A stretch of 64,000 nucleotides of DNA. Origin: Metopolophium dirhodum. Lineage: Eukaryota > Arthropoda > Insecta > Hemiptera > Aphididae. The position numbers and the translations under genes were made by a program. Shown here one piece after another: positions 11,901 to 23,972 of this stretch. How positions within the stretch are numbered: position 1 is the first letter of the stretch; every line of letters starts with the position of its first letter. The notes beneath the pieces are model-generated. The model did not search any database and was not told the origin of the DNA. It was given only the letters and a program-made list of their open reading frames with translations. The stretch is from NCBI RefSeq assembly GCF_019925205.1, contig NC_083560.1, forward strand, positions 69,267,266 through 69,331,265. The letters run 5' to 3'.

Positions 11901-13550
11901 ATAAATTTCACTGAAAGGGAACACAGTCCAATGGTCTTCTTTTCCACATTTACGGAAGTATTTTTCAAAAGCTGTTTTGAGCTCGTTCAAATGTTGAACA
12001 ATTTGGTTATTAGTGCCTTGTGATAAGTTCATATCAGTTTCACAGAGAAAATCATGCGAAAAACCGATTTACAATATTTCACAAAAAAAAGTTATTTCAA
12101 TTAATTACAACAAATTTCATCTTTTCTGTCATTACTCTTTTTTCTCGGGGACCCTCTCAATACCTTCTCGTGGACCCCCCAGTTGAGAACCGCTGATTTC
12201 AGCTAACAACACAGAATTAGAACTGCTGGACGTTCATTTTTATAAATTATGCGTTAGTAAGACGGAGACAACACATGCAAGTACAACATTTTTTTAAGCA
12301 GACAACTCTATAGGGCAATACATACGCGCCTCACTTTATACCTCGTTTCTTAATCCAGGCTTGAATAATATAAAATAATTTACATTACTGGGAATGTAAA
12401 ACCTACTTTTAAAAATGATTTATTATTTAACGATATCTCTATAAATATACCACTTTAAAATTATTTTCCAATGTGTAAAAATAATATGAAATATAACTAA
12501 AAAAAAATAAAATATCCCAACAGAATTTTCTTACATATTTATATAAAAATTATTTTTGAAGTCTTATTTATATAAAGTCATCGTTTAATGTTAAATAAAA
12601 AATATTTTTTACATATAGGTATTTCAATCTAGTTGAAGTTGTTTATTAAATTTAAATCTAATTTGACGGTTAAATTTGATGAGGCTAATATAAATACATT
12701 TAGTTCAGTTTTATTTTAAAGTTTCCATATACGACGTAAACATGTTAATTACTATAGGTATAATAATAAATACTCACCTAAATACATTATCTATATGCTG
12801 CCTAGAAGAATGTTGTTTTTCAGAATGTGAATAACTTAATTCTGGTACATTTATATTAAATACAGTCAAAGGATTAAGTACACTTGAACCAATTAATATT
12901 ACAACTGATTCTATATGATTTTCCACACGACTAAGAAATTCATTTTCAATGCACTGAAAAAAAATAATATATGTAACATAGTAACTTAATAACTTCACGA
13001 AGATGAAGTAAGTAAAGCAATCAAATCAATCAAGAATAGATCGTACATTAATATGTGGGTATATAATGTATATAATTAATATTTTAATCCAGCTTTATCC
13101 TAGGTATCTTATAATTAAAAAAAATATAATATGTTTCAATAATTACCTTAAAAACCGTCTCAAGACTTATTATCGCATCTGAAACTTTCTTATAATATTT
13201 CTCAGACTCCAGTCTGTATTTATTTTTTAGATTACAGCGATTGCTTTCCTGCTTTAACAAAACAAAATTAACAACTTATTAATATTGAACACCTTATACC
13301 TTGTATTGGATCGTGCATTGTTATCATCAAATAATAGTGTTACGATCAGCTCAAAACTCAATTGTCACATCGAACTCACCTCAAAGTTGAGTTCTTTGTA
13401 TTTTTGCACGTATAACTTCAAACGGTCGAACGGATAAGGAATGAGTTGCTTTTCATAGACCAAATATTTTATAAGCGTTGTGATTAAGCTGGAAAACGAT
13501 TGAGGCGTCATGATGTCGGACAAATGGATGCATACATCACAGGTTGCCAT
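8957..13550 (-). CDS. MAD2L1BP: p31comet / MAD2L1-binding protein homologue
   Basis: p31comet binds the closed form of the checkpoint protein MAD2 and, with TRIP13, dismantles the mitotic checkpoint complex. Coding exons on the minus strand are 13550-13380, 13248-13147, 12953-12778 and 9392-8957. The phases fit (0, 0, 2) and the protein is 294 residues, close to the usual 270-300. Family-like blocks are YLVYEKQLIPYPFDRL (30-45), SVVILIGSSVLNPLTVF in exon 3, and NWCVPKEQF followed by FRGKQVVLRF (187-207) in the last exon, the counterpart of the W-P...RGK strand of the HORMA-like fold. The start chosen is the ATG in ACCATGG at 13550, a much better context than the ATG 36 bases upstream. The 3.4 kb intron 3 contains transposons. 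Identification rests on remembered family pattern, so a profile search is the check. Confidence 0.75.
11257..12195. mobile_element. hAT element with CAGCGGTTTTCAACC ends
   Basis: The left end CAGCGGTTTTCAACC and right end GTTGAGAACCGCTG are inverted and match the widespread CAGNGGTTCTCAACC termini of hAT transposons. The flanks ATTTAAGC (11249-11256) and ATTTCAGC (12196-12203) are an 8-bp duplication with one change. It includes a G-rich/C-rich stretch at 11598-11635. Confidence 0.8.
11808..12032 (-). pseudogene. hAT transposase fragment (ZBED5-like region)
   Basis: A 74-codon open frame on the minus strand contains HLNELKTAFEKYFRKC and HWTVFPFSE. This resembles the segment before the C-terminal half of hAT transposases of the ZBED5/Buster kind (L-x-F-x-K/R-Y-F ... 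W-x-x-x-P-F). It sits inside the hAT element at 11257-12195, which fits. No catalytic core is present. Confidence 0.5.
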
Positions 13551-14277
13551 GGTAGTACTAATCCAGTGAATTCGTGTGAAACACAATGTCCGTAAAATGT
13601 GTACTACCTAATAGAGACGCGATCGGGCCGACAAAAATCTCGAAACAGTATTGAAACTGTTTACTCGTAATTGTTCACACGATGATAGAACGAAAAAATA
13701 TTTCGACCGTAACCACAACGCGTCTAGGAAGTCCACGACGACGATGCGGTCAAATATAAATGAACTAGTTACTTAGACGTGCGGCGAAGACCTAAGTAAC
13801 GAGGTCAAACAATAAAATATTGCTTTAAAATTTAAATGATAGGTATCTAGTGTAGTAGTGAAATACGTTTAAAATGTTCACTTATCAGAAAAACGTAACG
13901 TTCGTGCAATTTGTAGTCGTTGTGATAATAATCACGTTTATTATCAGCGTCAGCAGTCGAACGCGTTTACGTGTCACGTCCGCCGCGTCAAATAATTACT
14001 ATATCATGGTCCGCGTACAAGGCAGCCATTTTTCTTCCACGAAACATCGCCACTATCGTTTTGTGCTATCACCGTTTAGTATTTAGGCGGCAAGCTGCTG
14101 ATATCGTTCAAAATTTTGGCGGGTTTTTCGATCATGTTTAAAACGTCCGAACCGCTACGTCAGGTATATTGTTCTATGCTACCACAGTACGACAGCGATG
14201 AAAATATTTAGACAAACAATTTAACTAAAGCGGTCGTAGTTATGCCATTGTGTGATGAAAAATAAGCATTTAATTTA
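13551..14277. other. 5' flank of the p31comet-like gene
   Basis: The sequence just upstream of the start contains CG-bearing words (CGACGACGATGCGG near 13737) unlike the AT-rich introns, as expected around a promoter. A 70-codon open frame at 13874-14086 begins with a hydrophobic stretch but has no recognisable family and overlaps this promoter-like DNA. I do not call it a gene. Confidence 0.35.
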
Positions 14278-14722
14278 TTAAGAGGACGTTATACCCGCAT
14301 GTGTTGTCTTCGTCTTACAAGTGCGTAACATAGAGAAATTTTACTCTCAGCAAAACACATGTAGCTCCGTTAATTTAAAAATTAGAGTGAACTGACCTCT
14401 TATAAAATCTAAAGGTAAGATTATTGTCTAGGCAACCGCATGGGTTTTTTAGTATATTTTAATTTTAAAGCGAGTTATGAGTATTTTAAGATGTATAAAA
14501 AATTTACGATTTTAAAATACTCATAACTCGCTTTAAAATTAAAATATACTAAAAAGCTCATGCGGTTGCCTAGACAATAATCTTACCTATAGATTTTATA
14601 AGAGGTCAGTTCACTCTAATTTTTATACTAATAGAGCTACACGTGTTCTGCTGAGCATAAAATTTGCTATGTTACGCACTTGTAAGACGGAGACAACATA
14701 TGCGAGTATAACGTCCTCTTAA
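14278..14722. mobile_element. Palindromic fold-back element flanked by TTAA
   Basis: Two arms of about 210 bases are nearly perfect reverse complements around a spacer near 14490-14515. The outer ends are TTAAGAGGACGTTATAC and GTATAACGTCCTCTTAA. TTAA at both edges would fit a piggyBac-type target, but because TTAA is itself palindromic this is only suggestive. There is no coding capacity. Confidence 0.85.
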
Positions 14723-15879
14723 TAAAGAGTATTAAGAGTACCTATAATGTTTACTGTTATTAATTTAATGTAGTCGTCAAGTTGTAATATAAACGAAGCC
14801 CACTACTCGATATTTCCACAAACAAGAAAATATATTAATCATAAATATGTATTAATTAGTAACCATTAATTGTATAAATATGAATATACTTAGCGGGAAT
14901 TAGGTAATTTTTATCGTTAATATATCGTTCCTATGGTGAATGGTAATAAACAAAGCGTCACCCAAATTTGGTTAGAAAATAAAAATATCGGTGCCCAGCC
15001 AAAAAACTGATCTAGGACGATTGGTTCCAGGAAAATTGTTCTCCCCGGTTTATAAGTTAAATACAAAATATTTTTTAGTATAGTTAGTATTGTAATGCTA
15101 GTAGTGTTATACATTATAAACAATCAAAATTCGTATATCATCTATTGACTTTTATGATACCTATTCAAAAATGTGATTACACTTATGGATGAAAATATAT
15201 ATTTCAACCATGATTAAACTAAAACTAATACACTGTTTGTAGGTAATATTTAGTAAAATGTTACTAAAAAAATTTGATATTCTCAAGCAATAAAATTGGC
15301 CTGAAAATAAAATTATGACGAAGACCGTTTTCCGCATAGGTAGGTACAGTATTTTCATGCGGAAACCAATTGTCAGGGGACAAATTGTCCGTATACCCCA
15401 AAAAACATATTTATGTTTAAAATTATTGCTCTTATTTATTAAAACCAATAAAGTAATATTAGTACAATTGTATAAATGCAATAAATGCATATAATAATTT
15501 CAAAACAAAACCTAAATTATTTTTAAATTTGAACATTGTTCTGAACATTTTAGTTGTTGAATTATACTTACAATTTAAAAAATATTATTTTTAATTAATA
15601 TTGATTTATTAAATCCTATGTTTTATAAGTACTTAATTAATATATATATTGTTTTCCCAGCGCATAAGATTGGCCAGGTTAATTCATATTTAACATTTTA
15701 ATTATCAAGGCTTTCTTTACGTATCTCATCTATAATTTTAGAATCTGAATGGAGTGATAATTAATAATGTGTTTTTAAAAAAAAATTATTTTGTGTCTGG
15801 TTGTCTGTTTATACGATAAGTAGGTAGTCTAAATAATGTGATTTTCAACTTCAGTACCTTGTTTGATGAGAAAGTGAAT
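14723..15879. other. Gene-free AT-rich interval
   Basis: Open frames at 14917-15123 and 15161-15490 (minus strand) have no recognisable motif and their composition matches the background. No repeat structure was noticed. Confidence 0.4.
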
Positions 15880-17300
15880 CTAATTGTTGCATCGGGGAGT
15901 TCAAAATTTAAAATTCAAATTTAGGCAAAATACGGAAAAATCACGAAAATATGCAAATTATTTTGAGTTAGAATAAAATTATAATAAATTTTCTTTTTAA
16001 ATCTTGAATATTTAATACAAGATTCCTCATAAGTTTTTCTACCTTAATCAAAAATAAAAATAAAAATATCTACCGGAAACACATTTTTATGAACGATTGA
16101 AGATCATATTTTTACAACATTGGATATTCACTCGATTTCTCATGTAGCAATTTTCTTTTATTGTTGTAATTCAAAAACAAATAACTATATAATATATACA
16201 TGAAAATTTAACCGAATGTTTAAATTTTCATTTTCTATACACCATACAATTTTAAAAATATTTTGATTTGTTATGAGTTTTTTTTTACGAATATCAATAC
16301 AATTTTATTGGTTGGGCCAATGTAATTGTGAACATGTAATTATTACATGTAAACATTACAAATTATTTCTATGTTTAGAAGTATTTATCAATGCGAGCAA
16401 CTTTTTTCAATAATGAACAGTAATGAATCACCTATTAGATCTAGATTAACCGACACACATTTAAATACAGTATTTAGTACTTGACACAGTCAAATAATAT
16501 TCCTCCCAAAATTGAAAAATTGGTGGGAGAAAAGAAATGTCAAATATCGTTTAAAAAGAAATTTATATACCTACACCTATTGGCTATTTTCATAAATAAT
16601 TAGTGAGATTTATATTTTATTTAAATATTAATGTTCATTTTTTAAAAATTTTTTAATTTAGTTATAATTGCATAAAGATTTAACATAAAGAATAAAATTG
16701 AAAAATTTGTACAAAATATTTATGTTTCGCTACATTTTATGTGCGGCCCAAATATTGAACTATTCAATATATTTGGCCCACTTGATACTTTGAGTTTGAC
16801 ATGCCTGATGTAATACAATAAGGCTCCTGATTAATTGTTACAATAGCAGTTGAAAAATATTAAAAATACATCTGTACCATTTTTTTTATAAGCATTTAAA
16901 GTTCAAATTTTAATAATTTTATCAAATCTAAAATTTAAAAATTATTTTGTAGTTAAAAATTTATAAAATGTTCAAAGTTCATAGTTAAGGATTGAAAATT
17001 GAAAACATGGTTCCACGTAAATAGGTTATATATAAATTACTTTATTCACAATAATATCATCAAATATACTTAGTAATATCATAAGCTGACTGACCATTTT
17101 CGCTCAGAATCGTTTTTCTTATACAATGATGTGATATCATTGAATTCAAATTTAACACCATCCATTACAGTGACCTACTTGTTACCTACTGTACATCAGA
17201 TCGACACCCACTTACCCACTTTTTTATATAATAATAATATATTATCATTACTTAATACTTTTTTTTTATTAACTAATCTTATTTCGACTACTTATTGTAT
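15880..17300 (-). repeat. Dispersed 1.5-kb repeat, inverted copy
   Basis: Read on the minus strand this matches 43930-45250. Shared words include, in plus orientation here, TTCGCTCAGAATCG, GTTACAATAGCAGTTG and ATTTCTCATGTAGCAA. A third, shorter copy lies at about 26380-26860. No convincing coding region is shared beyond a short frame around GATGGTGTTAAATTTG. Confidence 0.7.
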
Positions 17301-17539
17301 CTATACATATCTATAAGAAGAACATATTTTTCGATTTTTTTATTCATTTATCGCCACTCTATTCCTCTTCAACTCCCCTAAAATGTCTTCAAGTCCTTTA
17401 CCGCCCCTCTTAAGGCTGACAATAGGGGGTGATATCACCCACTTTGAGAAAGACTGGCCTAAATTAATACAAAATCTAAATAGAATAAAAAAAACCCAAA
17501 ATGGATAAAAAAATAAATATACAATTACAGAAAGAAAAA

Positions 17540-17990
17540 ACTAAGGTGAAATTAACAGAATACTTTTGTTAAGTTTTAACCAACATAAGTTTGTTAAGTT
17601 TATTATATATTTGTTGTTAAAACAGAATTTTTATTGAATTATTTATATTTTTATTAAATTAACAACTAAGCTTTTATTAAATTAATCACGCCTTATTGAA
17701 TTAACAAAAAACCTTTTGTTAATGTTCTGAGCATGTAATTAAATACAATTTATTATTTTAACAATCATATGTTTGATTTAATATTTATTTTTTTTAAACC
17801 AAATAAATGAATTTATTAAATTAACAAATTATATTGTTAATTTAAAGTAACCGCATTGTCATCTATATTTGAATTATTACCAATTTAAAAATAAATATAA
17901 ATTACTGGAAATCCCATTTTTTCAAATGTTAACAATCAATTTATTAATTCAACAAAAGCTTCATTAAATTAATAATATTTTTTTTCCGAG
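17540..17990. repeat. Left subterminal repeat array (TTAACAAA words)
   Basis: Many imperfect copies of TTTATTAAATTAACAA and TTTGTTAA occur before the zinc-finger gene. The mirror-image array at about 21780-22100 has the same words in both orientations. Confidence 0.5.
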
Positions 17991-19021
17991 CGCATGCGCC
18001 AGACTACCTGACTTCGACATTATCGTACTTTGTTCAACAATTGTATACAGTATAGTTTTTATTTTTTACTCATTTACTGTGTCCTTATATCGTGTGAGAA
18101 CTGTGCGTTGTTTTTTGTAATCAACATTCAGTTTCAATCGTGAAAATACAACGGTAAGTATTATATTGTATTACATAATATTATATTAACAAAATGAAAT
18201 ACTTCATTTGTAAATTAAATGTACAATCATTGCCAACGCTCGTTTACCATTATAAGATTATACACGTGTTAGGGCCATTTAATTCATATACTTGCGTAGA
18301 GGACGATTGTTCAAAATCTTTTCAAAATCTCAGTAGTTTAAAAAAACACATCCTTAACAAGCACGTGAACCCTGTGGAAGATAACGTTCCTGAAACTACT
18401 CATTTGCATAGTGGTATTTTGACAGATAGTAATAGTTACAACAGTAATAATTCTGTTAATAATGATGCCAGTAATATTTTATTTGATCAACATAAACGAG
18501 CCAAACCAAACGAGGATATCTTTGAGACAAACAATTGCATTAAAGAACTACATTTGGGGGCAGTAAAATTTTGTTTGACATGGCATAACAATAATAATTT
18601 TTGTAAAAGTGATGTTCAAAACATTCAAAGTAATATTGAAAATAACATTTTAAATCCTATTACAAACTTATTAAAGGGTGTTATTCAAAAGGAAATAAAA
18701 GAACCATTACTACTATCTAAGTTTACCAAAGTTGTATTAGGGATATCAGATCTTTTTAAGTTTTTTAAAATTGAACATTTGTTAAATAACTGGCTTAAAA
18801 GCAATGAACTCATAAGTGACGAATATAAACAGTTTACTATTAACAATGAAGTAAACTTAATTTCTAATAATGGACAGACAATATATGATGAAGTACTTAC
18901 TAAGGGAGTTATAATGCCTTTTAAGTTTCAAATAAAAACATATTTTGAGCAAAATAATAACTTAAATACTGCAATTAATAAATACAACAAACTTATAAGT
19001 GATCACACAACGAAATTGAAG

Positions 19022-19573
19022 GTAACAAAAAATAACACATTCAATTTTCAGTTATTTATCTTAAATTCAAAATCATAGAAATGTTTATTTTTTAAATTGT
19101 AAAAGTAGTTACTTAACAAGTTGAGCGCCATGAGACCCAAGTTTGGTTCACAACTAAATTTTGATGATTGTCAACAATGATTTTAAAGTTTTGTTTTCTA
19201 TTGCCATGGTATATAAAACTAAAATATATTTTTGTTATTTTGTGTTATCATATTTAAATGTCTTAGAAATAATAATAAAAATTAGGTTTTTGCTATTCAT
19301 ATCAAAATATAGTGCAGAATCTGAATAAATTAATTTAATGATTAAAATCCTATAAACGAGAACCAATATTGGGTGTTACTTAAAAAAAGTGTAATATTAG
19401 TGAGATCCTATTGTACTTCTCATGGCAATGTAAAAAAATTCAACGAGAACTAAATTTGGGTCTCAAGGCGACATTAGGAAAACTATAAAAACCCATATGG
19501 CGCTCAACCTGTATAACTGAAATAAATACTAAAAGTGTACATAAATTAAATATTTACTTACATTTTTATTCAG
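19022..19573 (+). other. Intron in the zinc-finger pseudogene
   Basis: The donor is GTAACA after codon AAG and the acceptor is TTTTATTCAG, phase 0. No open frame was found inside. Confidence 0.5.
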
Positions 19574-20029
19574 GAAACATATTTTATAAGAGATGCAGAC
19601 AATAAAGTGCCAAAAGGGAAACTGTATGCAAAATATTTCAACAAATTAAGAAGTTTGAAAAACCATGGGCTAGTGTCTCAGGGCCCATTAAAAAAACGTA
19701 AACTTGAGAAAAATAGTCTAACCAGGATATCTGCAGCATTCAATGATGAATTAGGTGATGAGTACTATGGACTAATATTTAAATATATATTTGTAAGTTG
19801 TTAATTAAATTAATTTGTTTATTTATTAAAATAACAGTGGTTGAAGAAGATCCCGAAAGATATATATAATTATTAAGTCAGTTGAACCATGATGAATTAT
19901 CATGGCCTGATATAGAAATAATTTGGAAAAAAACTGCAGTGTACAGGCTAAAATCATTAAAAATGTCAGCTACCTACTGATTTACACAATACATGGCCTC
20001 ACTACAAGAAGCCACTTGGATATAAACTT

Positions 20030-20722
20030 GTGAGTTTTTATAATTCATAAACCTAATTTATAAATTATATTTAGTAATATGATTGCTAAAAATATTTAAT
20101 GCTTAATCTTTTTAATATTATACTAAAATGTATAAGACAATGTTTTTGTGCCGTAGGTAATTTAAAGTGTAAATGCCTATTGCAGGAATGTATCTCTGTG
20201 TTGATAGGGTTCAAAACTCAAAGAGCAAGCTTCATAAACTACCCACCCACCAACTAAATTTACTAGGACCTATACAATAGTTTTAGGTTCTTCTTTTGTT
20301 AAATTTTTACAACTTTAACAATTAATAATAGATTGATACACTTTTTTTTAACTTGAATAACTAATCTTTTGTTATGATTAAACTTGCAAAACTTAAAAAA
20401 ATGTTTTTCCCATTTTTGGGGCAGGAGCAGGAGCAGGAGCTTCTAGTATTCTTACAACAAGCCCCCGGGTATCCAACAATAAATTGTTACTGTATCAAAT
20501 TATTGTGTTTAATAAGCTACCTACCTATGAACAATATTATTTATAACAACATACCACTAATTAATACAGTTATACTTATGACTCTGTAATAAGTTTTTAA
20601 TATCTATATAATAAAATGTATCTTTATTAAATTGTATTTGAAAATTTGAACCCCTTTAATATTTTAGTCATCCTAAGAATTGTAAGTTAGAATTAATATT
20701 AGCATATGTCTTACTTTTACAG
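20030..20722 (+). other. Intron in the zinc-finger pseudogene with a GGAGCA triplicate
   Basis: GTGAGT donor and TTTTACAG acceptor, phase 0. It contains a small tandem of GGAGCA units near 20421-20440. The open frame at 20374-20589 has no supporting motif. Confidence 0.5.
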
Positions 20723-22116
20723 GTTGACATTGATTTTCAGTGTCTTCACAAGGAAGCATCAAATATGCTAAACATTTTTGATGACACTAAACTAAAAGTT
20801 ATTCAAGTACATAATCAACGGCTGAAAGATCCTTCAAATAAAAAGTTGTACAATTATCTGATTGACAACAGTCAAGTAACTGAAAGTAAGTTCAGATCAT
20901 GATCCATTATTCGTTCATTATTTACCAATATTTTATTGAATTAATGCATATTTTCTTTCATAGAATTAATTTTCATTAATTTTCTATTTTCAGATTCTAA
21001 AAGTTGTATAATATTGTATCTCATACATGCAATTTTAATACCAACAAACAAAAAGTCATCCACCGACACACAAGGGAAAAAAACCATAGTTAAATATTCA
21101 ATCCAAGATTCGCAGAACAGTTTTATGATGATAGCGCCAAATGCAGTAGAGGTTGAAGAAATGATGAAGCGAAAATATAATGTTGGGGATACCATACAAC
21201 CATGTATTATAATTATAGGAACAATTAGGGAACCACTAGAAGTATTGGTTTATTTTGATAGTATTAAATACAAAGTTTTTTCCCCTATTAAAGCACTAGA
21301 CATTTGTTTCAAAATTTTCCATGTCTTCAACATAGAATATCCGATTGAATCTATAAATGTATGGCTATTTATTCAAAAATTATACTATAACATTGTTAAC
21401 AAATATGAGAAACCTTGTCCTTTGGTTAATCAAATTGTTAATGAAATTAAATTTTGATAAATTGTTTGATTTTTAAAATAAAATTATTTCTAGTCTTAAA
21501 AATATCTTATTTTTTCATTACTATAATACCTATCTCCTGTTACATTACCTATATGATACTAATGACGATAGTAGTAAAGTAATAAGGGGTATTTAGGGGA
21601 TATAAACCCCTAGAAAGTGTAATATATATATTATATATATTTGATACATGTATAATATTAATGTCTTCAAATATCCATCTATATTTTAATTTATATATAG
21701 TGATATATATATTGATGAATCTTCCTCCTAAAAAAAATCCTAAATACGCTACTAAACGAAGGTATGATTTTAAAATTAACAAACCACAATTTTCAAATCA
21801 ATGGTTAAATAATTGATGATTTAATAAAAAAATATCTTGTTGATTTAATAAAAATTAATTTATTCTAACAAAATTATTGATTAATTTAAAAAATCATTTC
21901 ATTAGTAAGCACAATAATTCTAATGGCGTATTATTTCAAAACAACAAAATAATTTGTGGAATTAAACATTAATAAAACAGGGACAAATGTTGTTAAATCA
22001 ACAAAATATTAATTTTCATACTAACAAACTCCCTGTTGGACCTATGTCAATCAATCATTATTTTGTTGATTTAACCTCAATTTTTATTAATTTAACTGCG
22101 GTATTTCTTTCTGTGA

Positions 22117-23972
22117 TTAGAATAAAAGTATTCTTTATTGAATAAAAAAAATTCAGTTGAATCCAGATAGAATAAAAATTATTCATAATTGAATAAAAAA
22201 AAAGTCTAGTTGAATAAAAAAAGTTTATTTTATTAAGAAATCTAAAACTAATAAAAAATCTGAATAGAATAAGAAAAAGTTAAATAAAAAAGGTGAAATT
22301 TAATAAATTAAGATTTTATAAATTTTCGATTTTTTATTAAATATACTTTTTTTTATTCGACTAGGCTTTTTTTAAACTACTAGTATTTTTTTAGCTTAAC
22401 TAAAGTTTTGTGGTTGGACCAATATTATGTAACCTCATGTACAATACAATATTACAGCTCCGAATGCCACGTGGAGCAAAGATAATCGGTTAGGTTAGGA
22501 CGACACACTAATTTTAGCCACGGGTAAAAGAATCGAGAAAGCGAAGATCAGAAAAAATAAATTATGACCAGGAATTGGCAGTGAATAAGGTCAAAGAACT
22601 AGGACTAAACATCGTGGTAAACAGAACAGAGGCTGATATGTTCAAGCAAAAATACAGAAACTATACGTACTTCACTTAAAAACTGAGTAAAAAAATACAT
22701 ATGGTTTTAAAATTAAGCCAATCTGATAGGTTGAAAGTTTAATCGATTTTAATACCTTAATAGTTAATTTATCTATAATATTTTAATATCATGTATTCAC
22801 TTTTGGTGTGGGAACGTTGTCTAAAATGTCCTGTCCCTATTGGCCAACTGTTCTGGACGTGGAGCCTGAGACCACAAAATTGTGCGGGAAACGAGTATGT
22901 TCTTTTTCAGCTGTGGTGTCGATAGAAGTCCTCTGTTGTGGCATGTATAACATAGGGTCCAAGTGTAGCTCGGGTTAGGTTATTAGTTAGGGTGGGTATT
23001 GATAGATGAAAAATAGGTAATTTTATAGTTCAGTATAACAGTATTATGAGAGGTAGGCCACCCAAAATTATTTGAGCAACACCAATTTTTTTTATGATAC
23101 ACGCCACCAGAGATCCCTGTGTAACACTGTAATTGCTGACGCGGGTAGATAAATTCGGGCAATTGTATTTAACTATATTGTGTTTGTTTTTCACAACACC
23201 ATATTTTGTGTATATCTTCTGTAATCGTTACCATTTTAAAACCGATCCACATATTATTCTAGACTATTTAAGAACATTTGACACAGTTCTATAGTGTGTA
23301 AACTGTAAGAATTGCTGAAGGAGTCTCAATATATGTTTTAATTTTTCTCATTTGCTTTTATTTATATTAATAATAATTAATATAGTAAAAAATATCATAT
23401 TTCCGTAAATAAATAAATATTATTACAATCGGTACCGCGATGGCGGGCATATAGGGAATGCGACCGGGAATATATTTAATTGAGCTTGGTGACCATAATA
23501 CGTCATATTCGTGCGTAAGGGTGCGTAAATGATTTATAGTGCTCGGTGCGGAGGTGATGCTGCGCCTAACCACAATACGGCCACACTTTAAATAGCCGGT
23601 CGGTGGAACGCAGCGAGTAGGTATAATGCCCGCTAGGCCTGTTTGTGAAGGGGTTAATGATTGCGTTAAAAGACGCAAAAGCGCATATTAAAACTGACAT
23701 TTACACTACACCGATGCACTAATCCATCTACTAATGGGTTAAAATTATATTTAGGTGTACGTAAAAAATGTATTATAATATAATAAACATATTATTGTAT
23801 AATTTAAATGAAATCGACAATGCGAAAAAATTGCGTAGAACTCTATAACAATTAATTGTCAAAACGACAAAACCACTTTTCGCACGACGTTTACGATCGA
23901 ATCCCGCAGTAACTCGTTAAGCGGACGCTGTTTGGAAGCGATATCAACTGCAATAATTGGTTCAGGAATAAA
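22117..23972. other. Interval without a supported gene
   Basis: The part 22117-22340 is dense in TTGAATAAAAA words. Near 22563-22680 a short frame encodes ELAVNKVKELGLNIVVNRTE and stops; I do not recognise it. From about 22805 the sequence looks LTR-like (TGTGGGAACG ... GATCCACA near 23251), but no second LTR or coding region accompanies it. Confidence 0.35.

Larger units (their letters stand above)
10917..12310. mobile_element. Fold-back element copy split by a hAT insertion
   Basis: The left part starts AAGAGGATGTCATACCCGCA and the right part ends with TAAGACGGAGACAACACATG, matching the arms of the cleaner palindrome at 14278-14722. The two parts are separated by the hAT element 11257-12195, so the fold-back element inserted first. 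The outer ends are eroded and the end positions approximate. Confidence 0.65.
9393..12777 (-). other. Intron 3 of the p31comet-like gene, transposon-bearing
   Basis: The donor is GTGAGT read from 12777 and the acceptor is TTTAAG ending at 9393, both on the minus strand. The split codon AG|G reads Arg. It contains a fold-back element copy (about 10917-12310) interrupted by a hAT element. In 9393-10916 and 12311-12777 I see no gene; short open frames there are not conserved-looking. Confidence 0.65.
18194..21457 (+). pseudogene. C2H2 zinc-finger protein of an uncharacterised animal family, broken
   Basis: Exons inferred from splice sites and phase are 18194-19021, 19574-19754, 19838-20029, 20723-20885 and 20994-21457. 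Exon 1 encodes a partial finger-like start (MKYFICKLNVQS) and a full C2H2 finger, YTCVEDDCSKSF...KKHILNKH (spacing C-4-C-12-H-4-H), then a region ending near FKFFKIEHLLNNWLKS. Later exons carry LSWPDIEIIWKKT, WPHYKKPLGYKL, DIDFQCLHKEA and, at the end, ALDICFKIFHVFNIEYP. This order matches an animal-wide, lineage-expanded family of unknown function, as I recall it. Exon 3 has an in-frame TAA (19867-19869) and a frame change between about 19965 and 19985, so this copy is dead unless those are sequencing errors. An alternative donor for exon 2 (GTAAGT near 19792) would not keep frame. Confidence 0.6.
17525..22116. mobile_element. Candidate TIR element carrying a multi-exon zinc-finger gene
   Basis: The left edge reads TACAGAAAGAAA (about 17526) and the right edge reads TTTCTTTCTGTGA (about 22102-22115), inverted to each other. 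Next to both edges are several hundred bases packed with variants of TTATTAAATTAACAA and TTGTTGATTTAAT, that is, subterminal repeat arrays. Between them lies a five-exon C2H2 gene. No target duplication is obvious, so the limits are an inference. Confidence 0.4.

Noticed and set aside
13874..14086. 70-codon frame with hydrophobic N-terminal stretch, possible secreted peptide
   Set aside because: No family, it sits in promoter-like DNA of the neighbouring gene, and its length is expected by chance.
20374..20589. Frame with Gln-Glu repeats from GGAGCA units
   Set aside because: Inside an intron of the zinc-finger pseudogene and produced by the tandem repeat.
22805..23251. Possible solo LTR with TGTGG ... 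CCACA ends
   Set aside because: No target duplication and no second copy in the window; ends of this kind are too short to be convincing.
23367..23678. 103-codon minus-strand frame in a CG-richer patch
   Set aside because: No recognisable domain and no splice context.
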